DNA from: Thermothelomyces thermophilus ATCC 42464
Lineage: Eukaryota > Ascomycota > Sordariomycetes > Sordariales > Chaetomiaceae
NCBI RefSeq assembly: GCF_000226095.1
Contig: NC_016473.1
Location: forward strand, 4,588,001-4,652,000
DNA: 64,000 nucleotides
Direction of reading: 5' to 3'
Shown here piece after piece: positions 26,086-35,888 of the stretch. The position numbers and the translations under genes are program-made. Position 1 is the stretch's first letter; the number at the start of each line of letters is the position of its first letter. The notes beneath the pieces were generated by a model, which was not told the origin of the DNA, did no database searches, and worked only from the letters and a program-made list of their open reading frames with translations.

Positions 26086-26433
26086 TTAGTTTGCTGCTAC
26101 GGTTTTCCTCTTGCGCTTGAAGCCCGGCTTTGGCTTCTCGCGGATCAGCTTCTCGAAGGTCTTGACGATGCGGATGTACTCGTCGCCGAGGACGTTGTAG
26201 AAGAGGCTCTTGCGGTAGGTGCCGTCCTCGTCGAGCGCCTCGTTGACCACGTCCCAGGCGTAGCAGCGGCCGCGGTAGTAGCCGGCGACGGCGCGGATGT
26301 GGCGCGTGATGGCGCCGCGCAGCGCCTCGGGCGGGCGGCGGCCGACAATGAAGTGGTGGTGGTGGTGGTGATGAGGGAGGGAAAGGGGGAGAGGGCGAAA
26401 GAGAGTGTGCTCGGTGTGGGATAGGTTCAGCAT
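26086..26433 (-). pseudogene. GH10 endo-xylanase relic
   Basis: The central frame is clearly family 10 xylanase: EALRGAITRHIRAVAGYY, then CYAWDVVNEALDEDGTY with the acid/base Glu of the WDVVNEAL signature, then SLFYNVLGDEYIRI. Nothing else of the roughly 300-residue barrel is present: no N-terminal strands, and no second catalytic Glu region. After IRI the sequence changes to VKTFEKLIREKPKPGFKRKR and ends at TAA. That tail keeps host-like codon use; RIVKTFEKLIRE loosely resembles the helix before the later barrel strands, so an internal deletion is possible. The 5' side runs into a histidine repeat from CAC triplets. It lies about 250 bp beyond the GH3 gene, on the opposite strand. Confidence 0.8.
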
Positions 26434-27532
26434 TCCTTCCTATTTCAGGGGATCGACCTATCCGTACTCGTACTTGTCATGCATCGAACCCCCGGCACAA
26501 CGCCAACACCGCGGACCCGGGACAAGCAAGGGCAACAAGCAATCATTTCGCCCTGCCAAAAACGCTGAAGGTCGTAATTGATAGACGCGCCTGCTACGCC
26601 AACCCTCTCGATTTGGAGTTGTTCACCTTTCAGCCGAACCAGTCAGCCCGAAGGCCAAGGCTGTCGGCTCCATTCCGCCCTAACCGACGCCCGGATAGAT
26701 TCCATGGGTATTATTCCCACGAGTGCGTCCGGAGAGCTGGGGACCTGCATCTTTAATTTCCCCGCACGAGGTGCCGTGCCAAGCGAGGGGGATTTCAGGG
26801 CCGCTCGAGAAATGGCATGAGAATCAACATACGGATTTCAGACCATCATAACCGCGTCGACTTATGATGCTCTATACTTCAGCTTCTCGAAACAACGTGG
26901 AGGGCACGCCTTTGTTTGGACATTGCCGAATTAGGAAAACCACTTACATCAAGTCTAATTGTTATCGGAGCCCCTGTGGGAAAGGTCCGTGTTACGGCGT
27001 TAGTGTGAATTGCCACGGTCACGGTCATGAGATAGGTAAGGGCGGACTGTTCATGACAGAAATATAGCTGAGCTTGTTTATACATCATCCCTGGAATTTA
27101 GCTATTTGTTCACATTTATTTTCTTGTTCGCCCTTGATCTTGTTCCCTTTTCCTCCAGGTATTCGAAAATGACTGCAAACAAACGAACACGCATCGAACC
27201 GCATAGCGGTGTAGATCCGTTCTGTGCTTGTCACGGCTAACGTTGCTCTCTCTCTTCACGCAAACTACTAATAACCGTCTGCCTGTCCATAGCATACCTG
27301 AGTATCAACAACTAAGTAGTGTAGCACACATAACCTCGTTGAGGAGTGGCTCTGGAGTTGTTTTCGCCCCACCTTTGTGCCGAGAACCTCCTGATATACG
27401 GATCCGTAGTGTGATCCGCACTCCGTTCTAGTACGGAGAACAATCCCAGCCGGCTCCGTCTTAACCCTCCACGACTCCACCCTTTCTCCCACAAGATGAG
27501 CTTTGTTTTCCCATATGATTGACCAATCATCA
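26434..27532. other. Intergenic between GH10 relic and tRNA-Phe
   Basis: I see no gene. No further GH10-like sequence could be recognised on either side of the relic. The region just before the tRNA (27360-27440) contains ACTCCGT/ACGGAGA words close to the recurrent TACGGAGTA element. Confidence 0.6.
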
Positions 27533-27625
27533 GCGGGTTTAGCTCAGTTGGGAGAGCGTCAGACTGAAGTCCAAACTTCAGGAACTTAAATCTGAAGGTC
27601 GTGTGTTCGATCCACACAAACCGCA
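27533..27625 (+). tRNA. tRNA-Phe (GAA), with intron
   Basis: The cloverleaf folds fully: acceptor GCGGGTT, D-arm GCTC/GAGC, anticodon stem TCAGA/TCTGA, T-arm GTGTG-TTCGATC-CACAC, discriminator A. The loop reads CT-GAA-G, then a 20-nt intron (27570-27589) at the standard site after position 37, then A. The acceptor has one non-pairing position (G5 opposite A68). Internal A-box (TTAGCTCAGTTGG) and B-box (GTTCGATCC) are good. A T-run follows at 27655-27661 as a Pol III terminator. Confidence 0.95.
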
Positions 27626-28170
27626 CTAGAATCCAGGGTCCTCCCAGATCCTCTGTTTTTTTATATCGATTTTTTTTTTATTTCGGTTCTTTGGAGGCTT
27701 CACTGCTCGTTGTTCTTGTTTCTCGTTTAATCAGTGATGATTGTAAGGTGGTGTGCAATCGTTCACGGACGGCAGAAAGAAGGCACTGCCCTAACCCTGA
27801 TAGGTAAGATGTTCTGTTCCTATGCGCGTGTCGGTTTCCATGTCGTGCTTGATTACCTCTTTCCTTGTTCGGCATCGCCCTTCTGCACGGAAGGCAGGCA
27901 TTCAACAAACCAACAGCCATCTTTGGAGCTCAGTAATGGACATCTATCGTACGTTCAAGCACGTCAAGGGGGGAGGGGACATTTGACCGAAAGCAGCGGG
28001 GTGGGAGTGGAGCACGGGTCATCCAGACACGACCGAATCGAACCAATCGACATCATCACTTGCACAGACTTTTGCTTGGCCACCCCACCGGTCGCACTTT
28101 CTGGACCAGCAGCAGCCCGGCCGTCATGAACAGCAAACCCGCCAGCCAACCCCAACAAATCAACTCGGCC
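27626..28170. other. Spacer between tRNA-Phe and tRNA-Arg
   Basis: Two T-runs near 27655-27680 follow the tRNA. Beyond them I see no coding or RNA feature. Confidence 0.55.
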
Positions 28171-28299
28171 GGCCTGATGGCGCAATGGTAGCGCGTTACT
28201 TTCCGGTCTCCTCCCGACTCCTCTCGACTCTCCCAGGTCGAAGGGAGCGCGAGCAAACGTGGCTGGTAAAGGTTCTGGGTTCGAGTCCCAGTCGGGTCG
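28171..28299 (+). tRNA. tRNA-Arg (CCG), with 57-nt intron
   Basis: Acceptor GGCCTGA pairs with TCGGGTC through two G-T wobbles. The D-arm is GCGC/GCGC, the anticodon stem TTACT/GGTAA, and the T-arm CTGGG-TTCGAGT-CCCAG, with discriminator G. The anticodon loop reads TT-CCG-G, giving CCG (decodes CGG). A long intron at 28207-28263 sits at the standard site. Without the intron the molecule is 72 nt. T-rich tracts from 28301 and 28349 follow. Confidence 0.85.
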
Positions 28300-28814
28300 A
28301 TCTTTTGCTGTCCAGTCCCTGAATCCCTGAATCCAGGGAGGATCGTCTTTTTTTCTTGTCTCCTCTCCTGTCTTTTTATTCGTTTCTCTCTCCCCTAGTG
28401 GTTGTGCTCGTTGCGCAAATGGAAGCAGGCTTTCGTGGGTGTCTGGGAACTTTTTTTCAGTGGCCGGGAACGAACCACGGACGCCTGTTCGAGGAACCCA
28501 TTGGCGGCGGGGCGCCCGACAGATCCATTGAGCGACTTGCTGAGCGCCTTGGACAATAAGGTATGTGCATCTGCGTGTACGACCGAGCTGATATATGGCG
28601 CGTCAGGCCGAGAGAGCCCCCGGAGGTTCTGGACTTGGAAAGAACAACAGTCTTGCAATCTCACATGGTCAAGAGCACGTATCAATTCCGTGTGCAGTGT
28701 TCTTCAAAGCGACAAGACCGAGAAGAAGCATCACTGGGCATGGCTAAGTTTGACGCGGGGTCTTGGGCATGTTGATATTCCCTAAACCCGGGTTACATCG
28801 TCACAGGAGTCTAC
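28300..28814. other. Spacer between tRNA-Arg and tRNA-Ala
   Basis: It is T-rich at the left end and otherwise unremarkable. Overlapping frames up to about 125 codons carry no recognisable domain. Confidence 0.55.
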
Positions 28815-28900
28815 GGGCGTATGGTCTAGTGGTATGATTTCTGTTTTGCAATGCCTCATTGTATTACAGACGGTCCCGCGTTCGATCCGCGGTACGTCCA
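28815..28900 (+). tRNA. tRNA-Ala (TGC), with 14-nt intron
   Basis: Acceptor GGGCGTA pairs with TACGTCC, including the G3-T70 wobble that marks alanine tRNAs. The anticodon stem is TCTGT/ACAGA, the loop TT-TGC-A, and the intron 28851-28864. The T-arm is CCGCG-TTCGATC-CGCGG and the discriminator is A. The D-arm is short, as in fungal Pro/Ala types. Eight or nine T from 28914 form the terminator. Confidence 0.9.
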
Positions 28901-29721
28901 CAACGACTCCTCGTTTTTTTTCTCCTTCATTTTTTACTCGTCGCTCCGGTACCGTAACTGGTATCTCTTTACAAGGCGATGTTTAGTACCAAGTGTTTGT
29001 TTCTCCAATTGATCCATCGAGCTGCTGGACTGCTCTCTATGGCCATCGAGTTGTCGAACATGGCAGAATGGTGGCAGATGAACATACTTCTTTATCCTTT
29101 GTCCTCGGAATGGAAGTACGCTCTAGTTACCATTGGATACAAAATGCCACAGATCGCCGAAAGTAATCCGTACATAACACACACCATGAGCAGGCAGTAC
29201 TGCAAAGGGGACAGTTGGATGGAGCTAATGAACCAAGACCCCTCGTAATCCACACAACCGAGGAGGAAGAAGGAGATAGGAGCCATTCATACCACATTCC
29301 TATTGTTTGCCCCCTCCGATCCATCGACGCTGCCAACGCAATTGTAGCAGACCGCCACCCCGCCCTTGGCCATGTGTATGCATGTATGTACAATCCATGC
29401 ATACATACAATAGGTACACGAGCTAGATACAAGCCCTGCCACCCACGGCGTGAACCTCCTTCTCGGCCAACGGGCATCCTCCTTTTGAGCAATAAAAGAA
29501 AAATAGTCGACCCTCTCTTTGTTTTGCCCTTCGCTCCCCGCACAAGCCATCAGGCGCAACAAGAAGCCAACCGTTTCTTCTTCTTCTCTATCCGTCTATT
29601 GGACATGCCAGAATGCTCTAAGCCTTTTTTTTCTTTTTACACCCGTCGGGCCCCGTTTCAAGGCTCCGTGCATGCAACAGTTCGATGATTCAACAAAATT
29701 GAGCAAACACCATGCCCACCT
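28901..29721. other. Intergenic between tRNA-Ala and ADE4
   Basis: It contains a stem-loop at 29375-29405 (arms TGTATGCATG and CATGCATACA, 11-nt loop). The right-hand part should be the 3' UTR of the minus-strand ADE4 gene. I see no gene. Confidence 0.6.
29375..29405. repeat. Stem-loop, 10-bp arms
   Basis: TGTATGCATG at 29375-29384 is the exact reverse complement of CATGCATACA at 29396-29405. It resembles the other GTATGTA-type hairpins but has an 11-nt loop rather than a one-base centre. Confidence 0.8.
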
Positions 29722-31816
29722 CTATCGGGTAGTCGGCTCGTTCGCCAGGTTATGAATGCTGAAGAGAGCAGAGGTAAGAAAACACCCGTTAGCAACTAGC
29801 CCCTTATTCGTGAACGAACGCCAACAGCAGAGACAAGAGAGAAAAAAAAAGAAACGAACCTGATATCTTGCCTGTTCGGCGGGTTCGCCAAGGCGGCGAT
29901 CTTGTCCTCCCCGTTCACATCCTCATCGGCTCCCGCCTGTCCCAAGCCGGCAGCGCCGCCGTCGACGAGTGTGCGCTTAGCTGCCAGATTGACGGGCCCG
30001 CCGCTGCCGGGGGCTGTTGAGGGCGTCGGCACCGCCTGCTCGGCGATCTTGCGCTTCTTGCCCCGGCTCTCGTTGAGGTGCTCGAAGTAGCCCTCGGGCA
30101 CGGGCGTGCGGTACTTGCCGCAGAAGACGCCCACCTCGAAATCGGTGACTCTCCCGCCGGGCGCGGCCTCCATGCATGCCGACTTCAGGTCGTCCAGATC
30201 CTGGTAGATGACGTCGTCGGCGTTGATGTGCCGGGCAATGTCCTGGCGCGTCTTTTCGTGCGCGATGAGTTCTTGTGGGGTGGCCAGGTCGATGCCGTAC
30301 TGTGTCGGGCTGTTAGTTTCTCGGACGGCTAGGCGCGAAAGGGGGAAGGTTCCGTTCCCCCGGGGGGGAGGGGGGGACAATCAGCTCGGCTTACGATATG
30401 AGGGTACTTGATGGGAGGCGCGCAGCTCGCAAAGATGACCTTGCGGGCGCCGGCCTCGCGCGCCATGCTGACAATCTCCCTGCTGGTGGTACCGCGCACG
30501 ATGGAGTCGTCCACGAGGCAGACGACGCGGCCGTGGAACTCGGACTCCATGGCGCTCAGCTTGCGGCGGACGCTCTTCTGGCGCGCCTTCTGGCCGGGCA
30601 GGATGAAGGTGCGGTACACGTAGCGGTTCTTGATGAAGCCGTTGGAGAAGGGCTTGCCGAGGCGCTCCGACACGACCGCCGCCGCCGTGTTGCTCGTCTC
30701 CGGGACCGGGATGATCACGTCGATCTCCTTGATGCCGTCCTCGCCCAGCACCTCGCGCAGCTTGTCGGCCAGCTTGGCGCCCATGTTCTGCCGGCTGCTG
30801 TTGACCGAGATGCCGTCCATGACGGAATCGGGCCTGGCAAAATAGACGTATTCGAAGCTACAAATCACCAGCATTCTCGGTTAGACGGCCGCACGACAAC
30901 CAATGCGTATCTGGGGGTGCAGGCACTACTTACACGTCGGGCGAGTAGGCCTTGGCCTCGGTGACCTGGTGGAACTGGGGCTTGCCGCCCTTCTGGATGA
31001 AGACGGCCTGGCCCGGGAGGATGTCCTGGAAATGGCGGAAGCCGAGCTGGCGGAGGGCAATACTCTCCGAGGCCAGCATGTAGTCGGTGCCGCCCTCGAC
31101 GGTGGGCGAGGGCCGGCTGCCCATGATCAGCGGGCGGATGCCGAACGAGTCGCGGAAGGCGAGGATGCCGAAGCCGGCGATCATGGCGGTGACGGCCCAG
31201 GCGCCCTGGCAGCGCTGATACGTCTGGGCGAGCGCGCTGAAGATGTCGTCGGTGTTGACACGGGCCTTACCCGTCTCGTTGAGGGCGTTGGCGAAGACGT
31301 TGAGCATCAGCTCGCTGTCCGAGTCGGTATTGACGTGGCGGTGCGCCTCCTTGTCGAGGAAGTCGCGCAGCTCGGGGGCGTTGATCAGGTTGCCGTTGTG
31401 CGCGAAGCAGATGCCGTAGGGGGAATTGACGTAGAACGGCTGGCTCTCGGCGCTCTGTGTGCGAAGGCAGCAGGGTCAGGGTCAGCCAGTCAGCCCCCCA
31501 AGACAATGACAGACAAGACAAGACGACAGGTGGATGCAATGGCAAGAAGCCCTACCGAGCTCGTTCCCGCCGTCGGGTACCGCAAGTGGGCGATGCCCAT
31601 GTATCCCGGCAGGTCGGCAACCCGCTTGCCGTCCTCGAACACCTTGGAGGCCATGCCATTGCCCTTGCACTGGAATATCCTACCGCCAGCCCCGCATGTC
31701 GCGATGCCACAGGCGTCCTGGCCGCGGTGCTGGAGGTAGTAGAGGCTCTCGTGCAGGTCGACGGCGGCTTCGATGCTCGTCGAGTCGGCGAGGATGAGAC
31801 CGAGAATGCCGCACAT
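29722..31816 (-). CDS. ADE4: Amidophosphoribosyltransferase (first step of purine synthesis)
   Basis: It converts PRPP and glutamine to 5-phosphoribosylamine, the committed step of purine synthesis. Five exons (31556-31816, 30934-31454, 30395-30857, 29860-30299, 29722-29758) give 573 residues. MCGILGLI places the N-terminal nucleophile Cys at position 2 after Met removal. The glutaminase domain continues with [19 protein letters not shown] and FAHNGNLIN. The transferase domain has the PRPP loop [14 protein letters not shown] and [10 protein letters not shown]. The C-terminal tail ([14 protein letters not shown] onward) is variable and ends [15 protein letters not shown] after the last small intron. 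Introns are 101, 76, 95 and 101 bp and all phases agree. The equivalent Neurospora gene is ade-7. The end product is expected to inhibit the enzyme, as elsewhere in the family. Confidence 0.96.
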
Positions 31817-32572
31817 CTTTGCCGGTCCGGGGATTTTCTTTTCAGCCTGGAATTCGACGACAATGACGCAGGGCAGGAGGGGGAGGGGGAAGGAGCGGCG
31901 GGCTAATCGGATCGAGGAGCAACTCCGTCGTCGAGAGGGCCGGACACCGATACCGATCTTTTGAGTGGGTGTTGGGATCGGTGCGGGACGGGGATGAAAT
32001 TCAACAGGAGGGTGTGGAGTGCCGAAGTCGGTCTCGACCGTTTATTATTCTCTCGACCACGCGGTCGGGGAAAGGCACCTACGTAACAAGAAGCACGGGC
32101 AGGGGCACGCTTTCACACTTTCAAGCCCTCTTCACGCTGTTGACTTTTGACACACTACCCTGGCTCTTGGAAAAGGTAGGAAGTGGAGATCGGGAAAGAG
32201 AGACTAAATAAGGCAGGACAGGCAGCCCGCACGGATGACGAATTGTATTTCACCGTCGCGGAAGGAGAGCCAAAGGTGATGATGATAAGCGGTGGCAAAG
32301 GAAATCCAGAAATGCTTCCATTTTTTTATTTTCTAAAGTTAGAGTGGTTCTCTGTTGCCGAAGGACGGATTGCGAAGCCCTCCAATATATGGGAACGAGG
32401 CGGGGAAAATTTTCGGAGGGGCATGTCTAGTACACTACTGCGGGGCAGCACATGCAGCGTGGAGAAAGCAAGATTTCGCGCTTGGCATGCGTTTTCGGCT
32501 TGGCCAAAGTTCATTCTAATAATATGAGGCACTCTTTTGACTCCTGTATGTAATCTGTACTGTATATATGTA

Positions 32573-32593
32573 CTGTATGTACAGTACATACAG
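32573..32593. repeat. Perfect 21-bp hairpin (10-bp arms)
   Basis: CTGTATGTAC and GTACATACAG flank a central A at 32583. It has the same GTAC-A-GTAC core as the hairpins at 3660 and 41717. Confidence 0.85.
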
Positions 32594-32677
32594 GACTCGT
32601 CAAAACTAACGTTAACTACCCACTGCAGCGGTTGGCTTCGGCGCTGTCGGTTCACCAAAACCCCGGAAAAGTGGATT

Positions 32678-32720
32678 CCGGAAGGTGACCGGAAGGTGAC
32701 CGGAAGGTGACCGGAAAGTG
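32678..32720. repeat. Minisatellite, 11-bp unit
   Basis: Three exact copies of CCGGAAGGTGA are followed by a fourth, imperfect copy. A further partial copy (TGACCGGAATGA) lies 10 bp beyond. It is upstream of ADE4. Confidence 0.9.
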
Positions 32721-33183
32721 TCTAGAGTGTGACCGGAATGACAGGGAGGGACAACATAATTTAACCTTATTTTGATTTTTGCATTCACGGCGACCCATCC
32801 GGGCATTAAGTTGGCGTCTGCGAGCCAAACCAACATAAACACAAAGAGCGGCAGTAGCTGAAACCTGTTCCGGGAAACACCCTTTGCAAGATAAACTAAA
32901 TACATAATTACTGGAACGCCGAGCCGAGTCGGACATTCCTTATCAATGTCTATGTAACACTACCGAGATCCCTAAGGTAAGGAAGGGGAGGCCCGTGGCC
33001 TGCCTAGCTACCTCAAACCTTTCTCGCTCTCCCCCGTCTTCAGCCCCAAACCCGCCTTGACCCCCTTTATCTAGAGTAGTAAGTAGTAGTAGGAGAAGCA
33101 TCCTGCCCATCCCTCTTCGCCGTTTCCTTGAAGCACATCCCCAACCTTGCAGTCGTCCCAGAAATATGCATCGAGCTAAGCTA

Positions 33184-33202
33184 GGTCTAGGGTACCTAGA
33201 CC
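33184..33202. repeat. Small hairpin beside an A-run
   Basis: GGTCTAGG and CCTAGACC flank the loop GTA, followed by seven A. It lies about 150 bp past the trehalase stop codon and could affect 3' end structure. Confidence 0.7.
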
Positions 33203-33349
33203 AAAAAAATAAATCTTTCATCTTTCCCAAGAAAAAATTTTAATCAGAAAGACGAGAACATCCACGTCCCGAAACGCCGGCCGGCGCCTAGCGGTGTACG
33301 ATGAAGAACGAAACCCTTCGCCCTCACGGGGGGGCTTCGCCTGGCGGGA

Positions 33350-35888
33350 TCAAACCAGCTCCGCAAGAGCCTTGGCCCGATTCTCCTCCACCGCCTTGAC
33401 AAAGGTCTCGTAAGGGGTCAGCGTGCCCAGCGCGCGGCGCATGTGGGCGTTGACAATTTGCAAGCCGTATATGTAGCTGGCGTTGACCCAGCCGAATCTG
33501 TCACACATGGTTAGCTAACCGCCATGTCTTTTGTTCCCCTCCTCTTCTTGATCGCCCTGAAACACAACTCTGGTAACTTACCCCTCCTTGGCAACACCTT
33601 TAAAGTCTAGCCCCTGGTTACCGTACTCGGCATCCACGCGGTGCGGGTCGATCGGCCGCGTAACGTCATATTTCTCGACCACGACGCCGTTGAAGTCGAC
33701 AAAGGCCTTGGTGATCATGAACAACCACTTGTACGCCAGCCGCTCGGCCTCATCAGTGAAGCTGTACCGGTACAGCCCCGTCCAGGCCAGCATCTGCTGC
33801 GGTGCCCAGCCATAGGGATAATCCCACTGGCGATTGGGACGCTCGAGGCCGACCTCGCCGCGGCTCTCCTTGGTGCCCGAGAGCAGGCCGCCAAAGGCCT
33901 CGAAGCGCGGCAGCGCCTTGGTAACCATGGCGGCGGCCTGCTTGGGGCTGCTGACGCCGGCCCAGAGGGCCCAGAAGGTGGTGGCGCTCTCGTAGGTACA
34001 CTGGGTGCGCTTGGCCGTGTCGTAGTCAAAGTACATGCCCTCGGCCTCGTTCCAGAGGTACTTGTCAATGGCCAGCTTCCGGCGCTTGGCGCGGCGGTCC
34101 CAGATGGCCGACGTCTCCACGTGGTCGGGCTCCATGTTGCCGACGCAGTACTCGGCGGGCACGACGAGCTTGTCGCCAAACACGTTGCGGATGGTGCGCG
34201 CAATGTCCGTCTCGTACTTGAAGAGCAGCGAGTTGAGGTCGATGGTGGCCAGGTCGGCGCACACGCCCTCGAATCGGTACGTGGTGTCGTGGCCCGACTC
34301 GCGCACCGCGCGGTCGTGCATGAAGTAGGTGTCCAGCTCGGGCTCCTTGAGCTTGCCCGAGTTGTAAGCCTCGACAAACTCGTTGAACGTCATGCCATGC
34401 TTCTTGACGTAGGGATCCAGGATGTGGACAAAGTGGCCGGCTTCCGTCTCGGGCGGAACGCCGAGTCCTTCGGGCCGGTATCGGGAGAGACCGGTGACGG
34501 GGTCGAGCCGGGGCTCGGCCACCCAGACGCTGTGATATTCCTTGATGGCCGCGAGGATGGCGGTCCGCAAGAAGTCAATCGCGCCCGGCTCGTGCTTGAT
34601 CTTGTCGTATACGCGGAGGGCCATATCCGTCAGGAAGGGAGGCTGCGACCGGCAGAGGTAGTACGACCGCGTGGCGTTGAGGATCTTGCCGTAATGCTTG
34701 ATGCAGAAGCAGAAGTTGAGGACCATCGACTTGGCCAGGTCGACCTTGTCGTGGATCAGCAACCCGAGCGACTCCATGTAGCTGTCCCAGCCGTACAGCT
34801 CGTTGAACCGTCCGCCGGGAACGACAAACGGCCGGCCTCTGAGCGTCTTGGCCCCCGTCTTCGGGTCCGTCACTTCCTCCATATCCACGGCTAGCAGCCC
34901 GGGCTTGGAGTTGATATCCCGGACATACTCGGGCGTGATCTTCTCCGGGAGAAGCTGCACGTCCAGCCGTATCTCCGGTCTCTCCTCTGCCAGCTTGGTG
35001 TAGTACTCGTACTGCTCGGGGGCGCCTCGGGGCACGTAGATGCGCGGGCGAGGATCGTCAGTCCAGTCCTTGGGGTCCCGGGCGGCGACCTCGATGCTCG
35101 AGGCGTCGATGCGCCTTGTCAAGCCCTCCCAGAAATGGTCCCGGATCAAGCGCGACAGCCGGTTGACGGGGTTCTCGTTGAGCCTCGCCTCGTCGAGGAT
35201 GATCTGCTTACGACCATACTCTTTGGCGAGGGACAGCTCTTGCAACAGGTTGGACAGCATGTAGGTGCCGCGAATGTCGAAGCGGTTATAGCCATTGGAT
35301 GCTGCCGTGCGGAGAGTAAGAACCTGTGCACACATCCTTTGTTAGCCGGCCTGTCCGGCGCCACCTGTTCAGTTTGTTCGCAGCCACCAACTCACTTTGG
35401 GCCCGGAGTCTTCAATCGTAATCTGCATGTTTTGGTCGGTATCTTCCTGCTGCTGCAAGCTCTGGAGGGTCGGCTCGACTTGGATCAGGAAACGACGGGA
35501 ATGCGGAATCGTCGACTCGTCTGGAAAGGGGGATAAGTGTCAGCGGAGATTTGGCCGCGAGCAAGCCCAACAATGCTTCTTACCATGACTCCCGCGTCTG
35601 TATGGTTCGGGCACCACCAAACGCTCCATCTGCCTCAGCAAACTATTCTGTTGCACATCTCACATCAGCAACTATCCACCTTCCAGGATCGCCCCCAACG
35701 CTGCCTACCTGAGAATACGTGCGCGTCCGTGGGCCGGCGCGGTTGTTCCTGTGACGCTCCTCGGCGGTATAGTAGGTTCGCGCGTCGTCGTATACGTTCG
35801 GCGTGTCATCGGTTGACCCGCGCTTCTTCTGCACGCCCGAAGGCGGGGGTGTTGGACCCGCCATTTCGGTATGCGGATTGAGGGGCAT
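33350..35888 (-). CDS. treB: Neutral trehalase (GH37)
   Basis: It hydrolyses stored cytosolic trehalose to two glucoses. Five exons (35709-35888, 35584-35647, 35396-35520, 33582-35323, 33350-33497) give 752 residues, typical of fungal neutral trehalases. GH37 signature 1 is [19 protein letters not shown] and signature 2 is [10 protein letters not shown]. The N-terminal extension has a protein kinase A-type site, KKRGSTDD, and the calcium-binding loop [12 protein letters not shown] that regulates yeast Nth1. This pairing predicts control by cAMP signalling and calcium. The last exon encodes [13 protein letters not shown] and ends ALAELV. The start at 35888 ([11 protein letters not shown]) is the first ATG in the open frame. 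All four introns (61, 63, 72, 84 bp) keep phase. Confidence 0.96.

Larger units (their letters stand above)
31817..33349. other. Intergenic between ADE4 and trehalase
   Basis: It is the ADE4 promoter (left) and trehalase 3' region (right). It holds a minisatellite (32678-32720), a hairpin (32573-32593), a smaller hairpin (33184-33202), and one TGACTC at 32538-32543 that matches the general amino-acid control site, though it lies about 720 bp from the ADE4 start. I see no gene. Confidence 0.6.

Noticed and set aside
33641-34894. A 417-codon plus-strand frame
   Set aside because: Antisense shadow of the trehalase exon, with repetitive Val/Gly/Leu/Glu composition.
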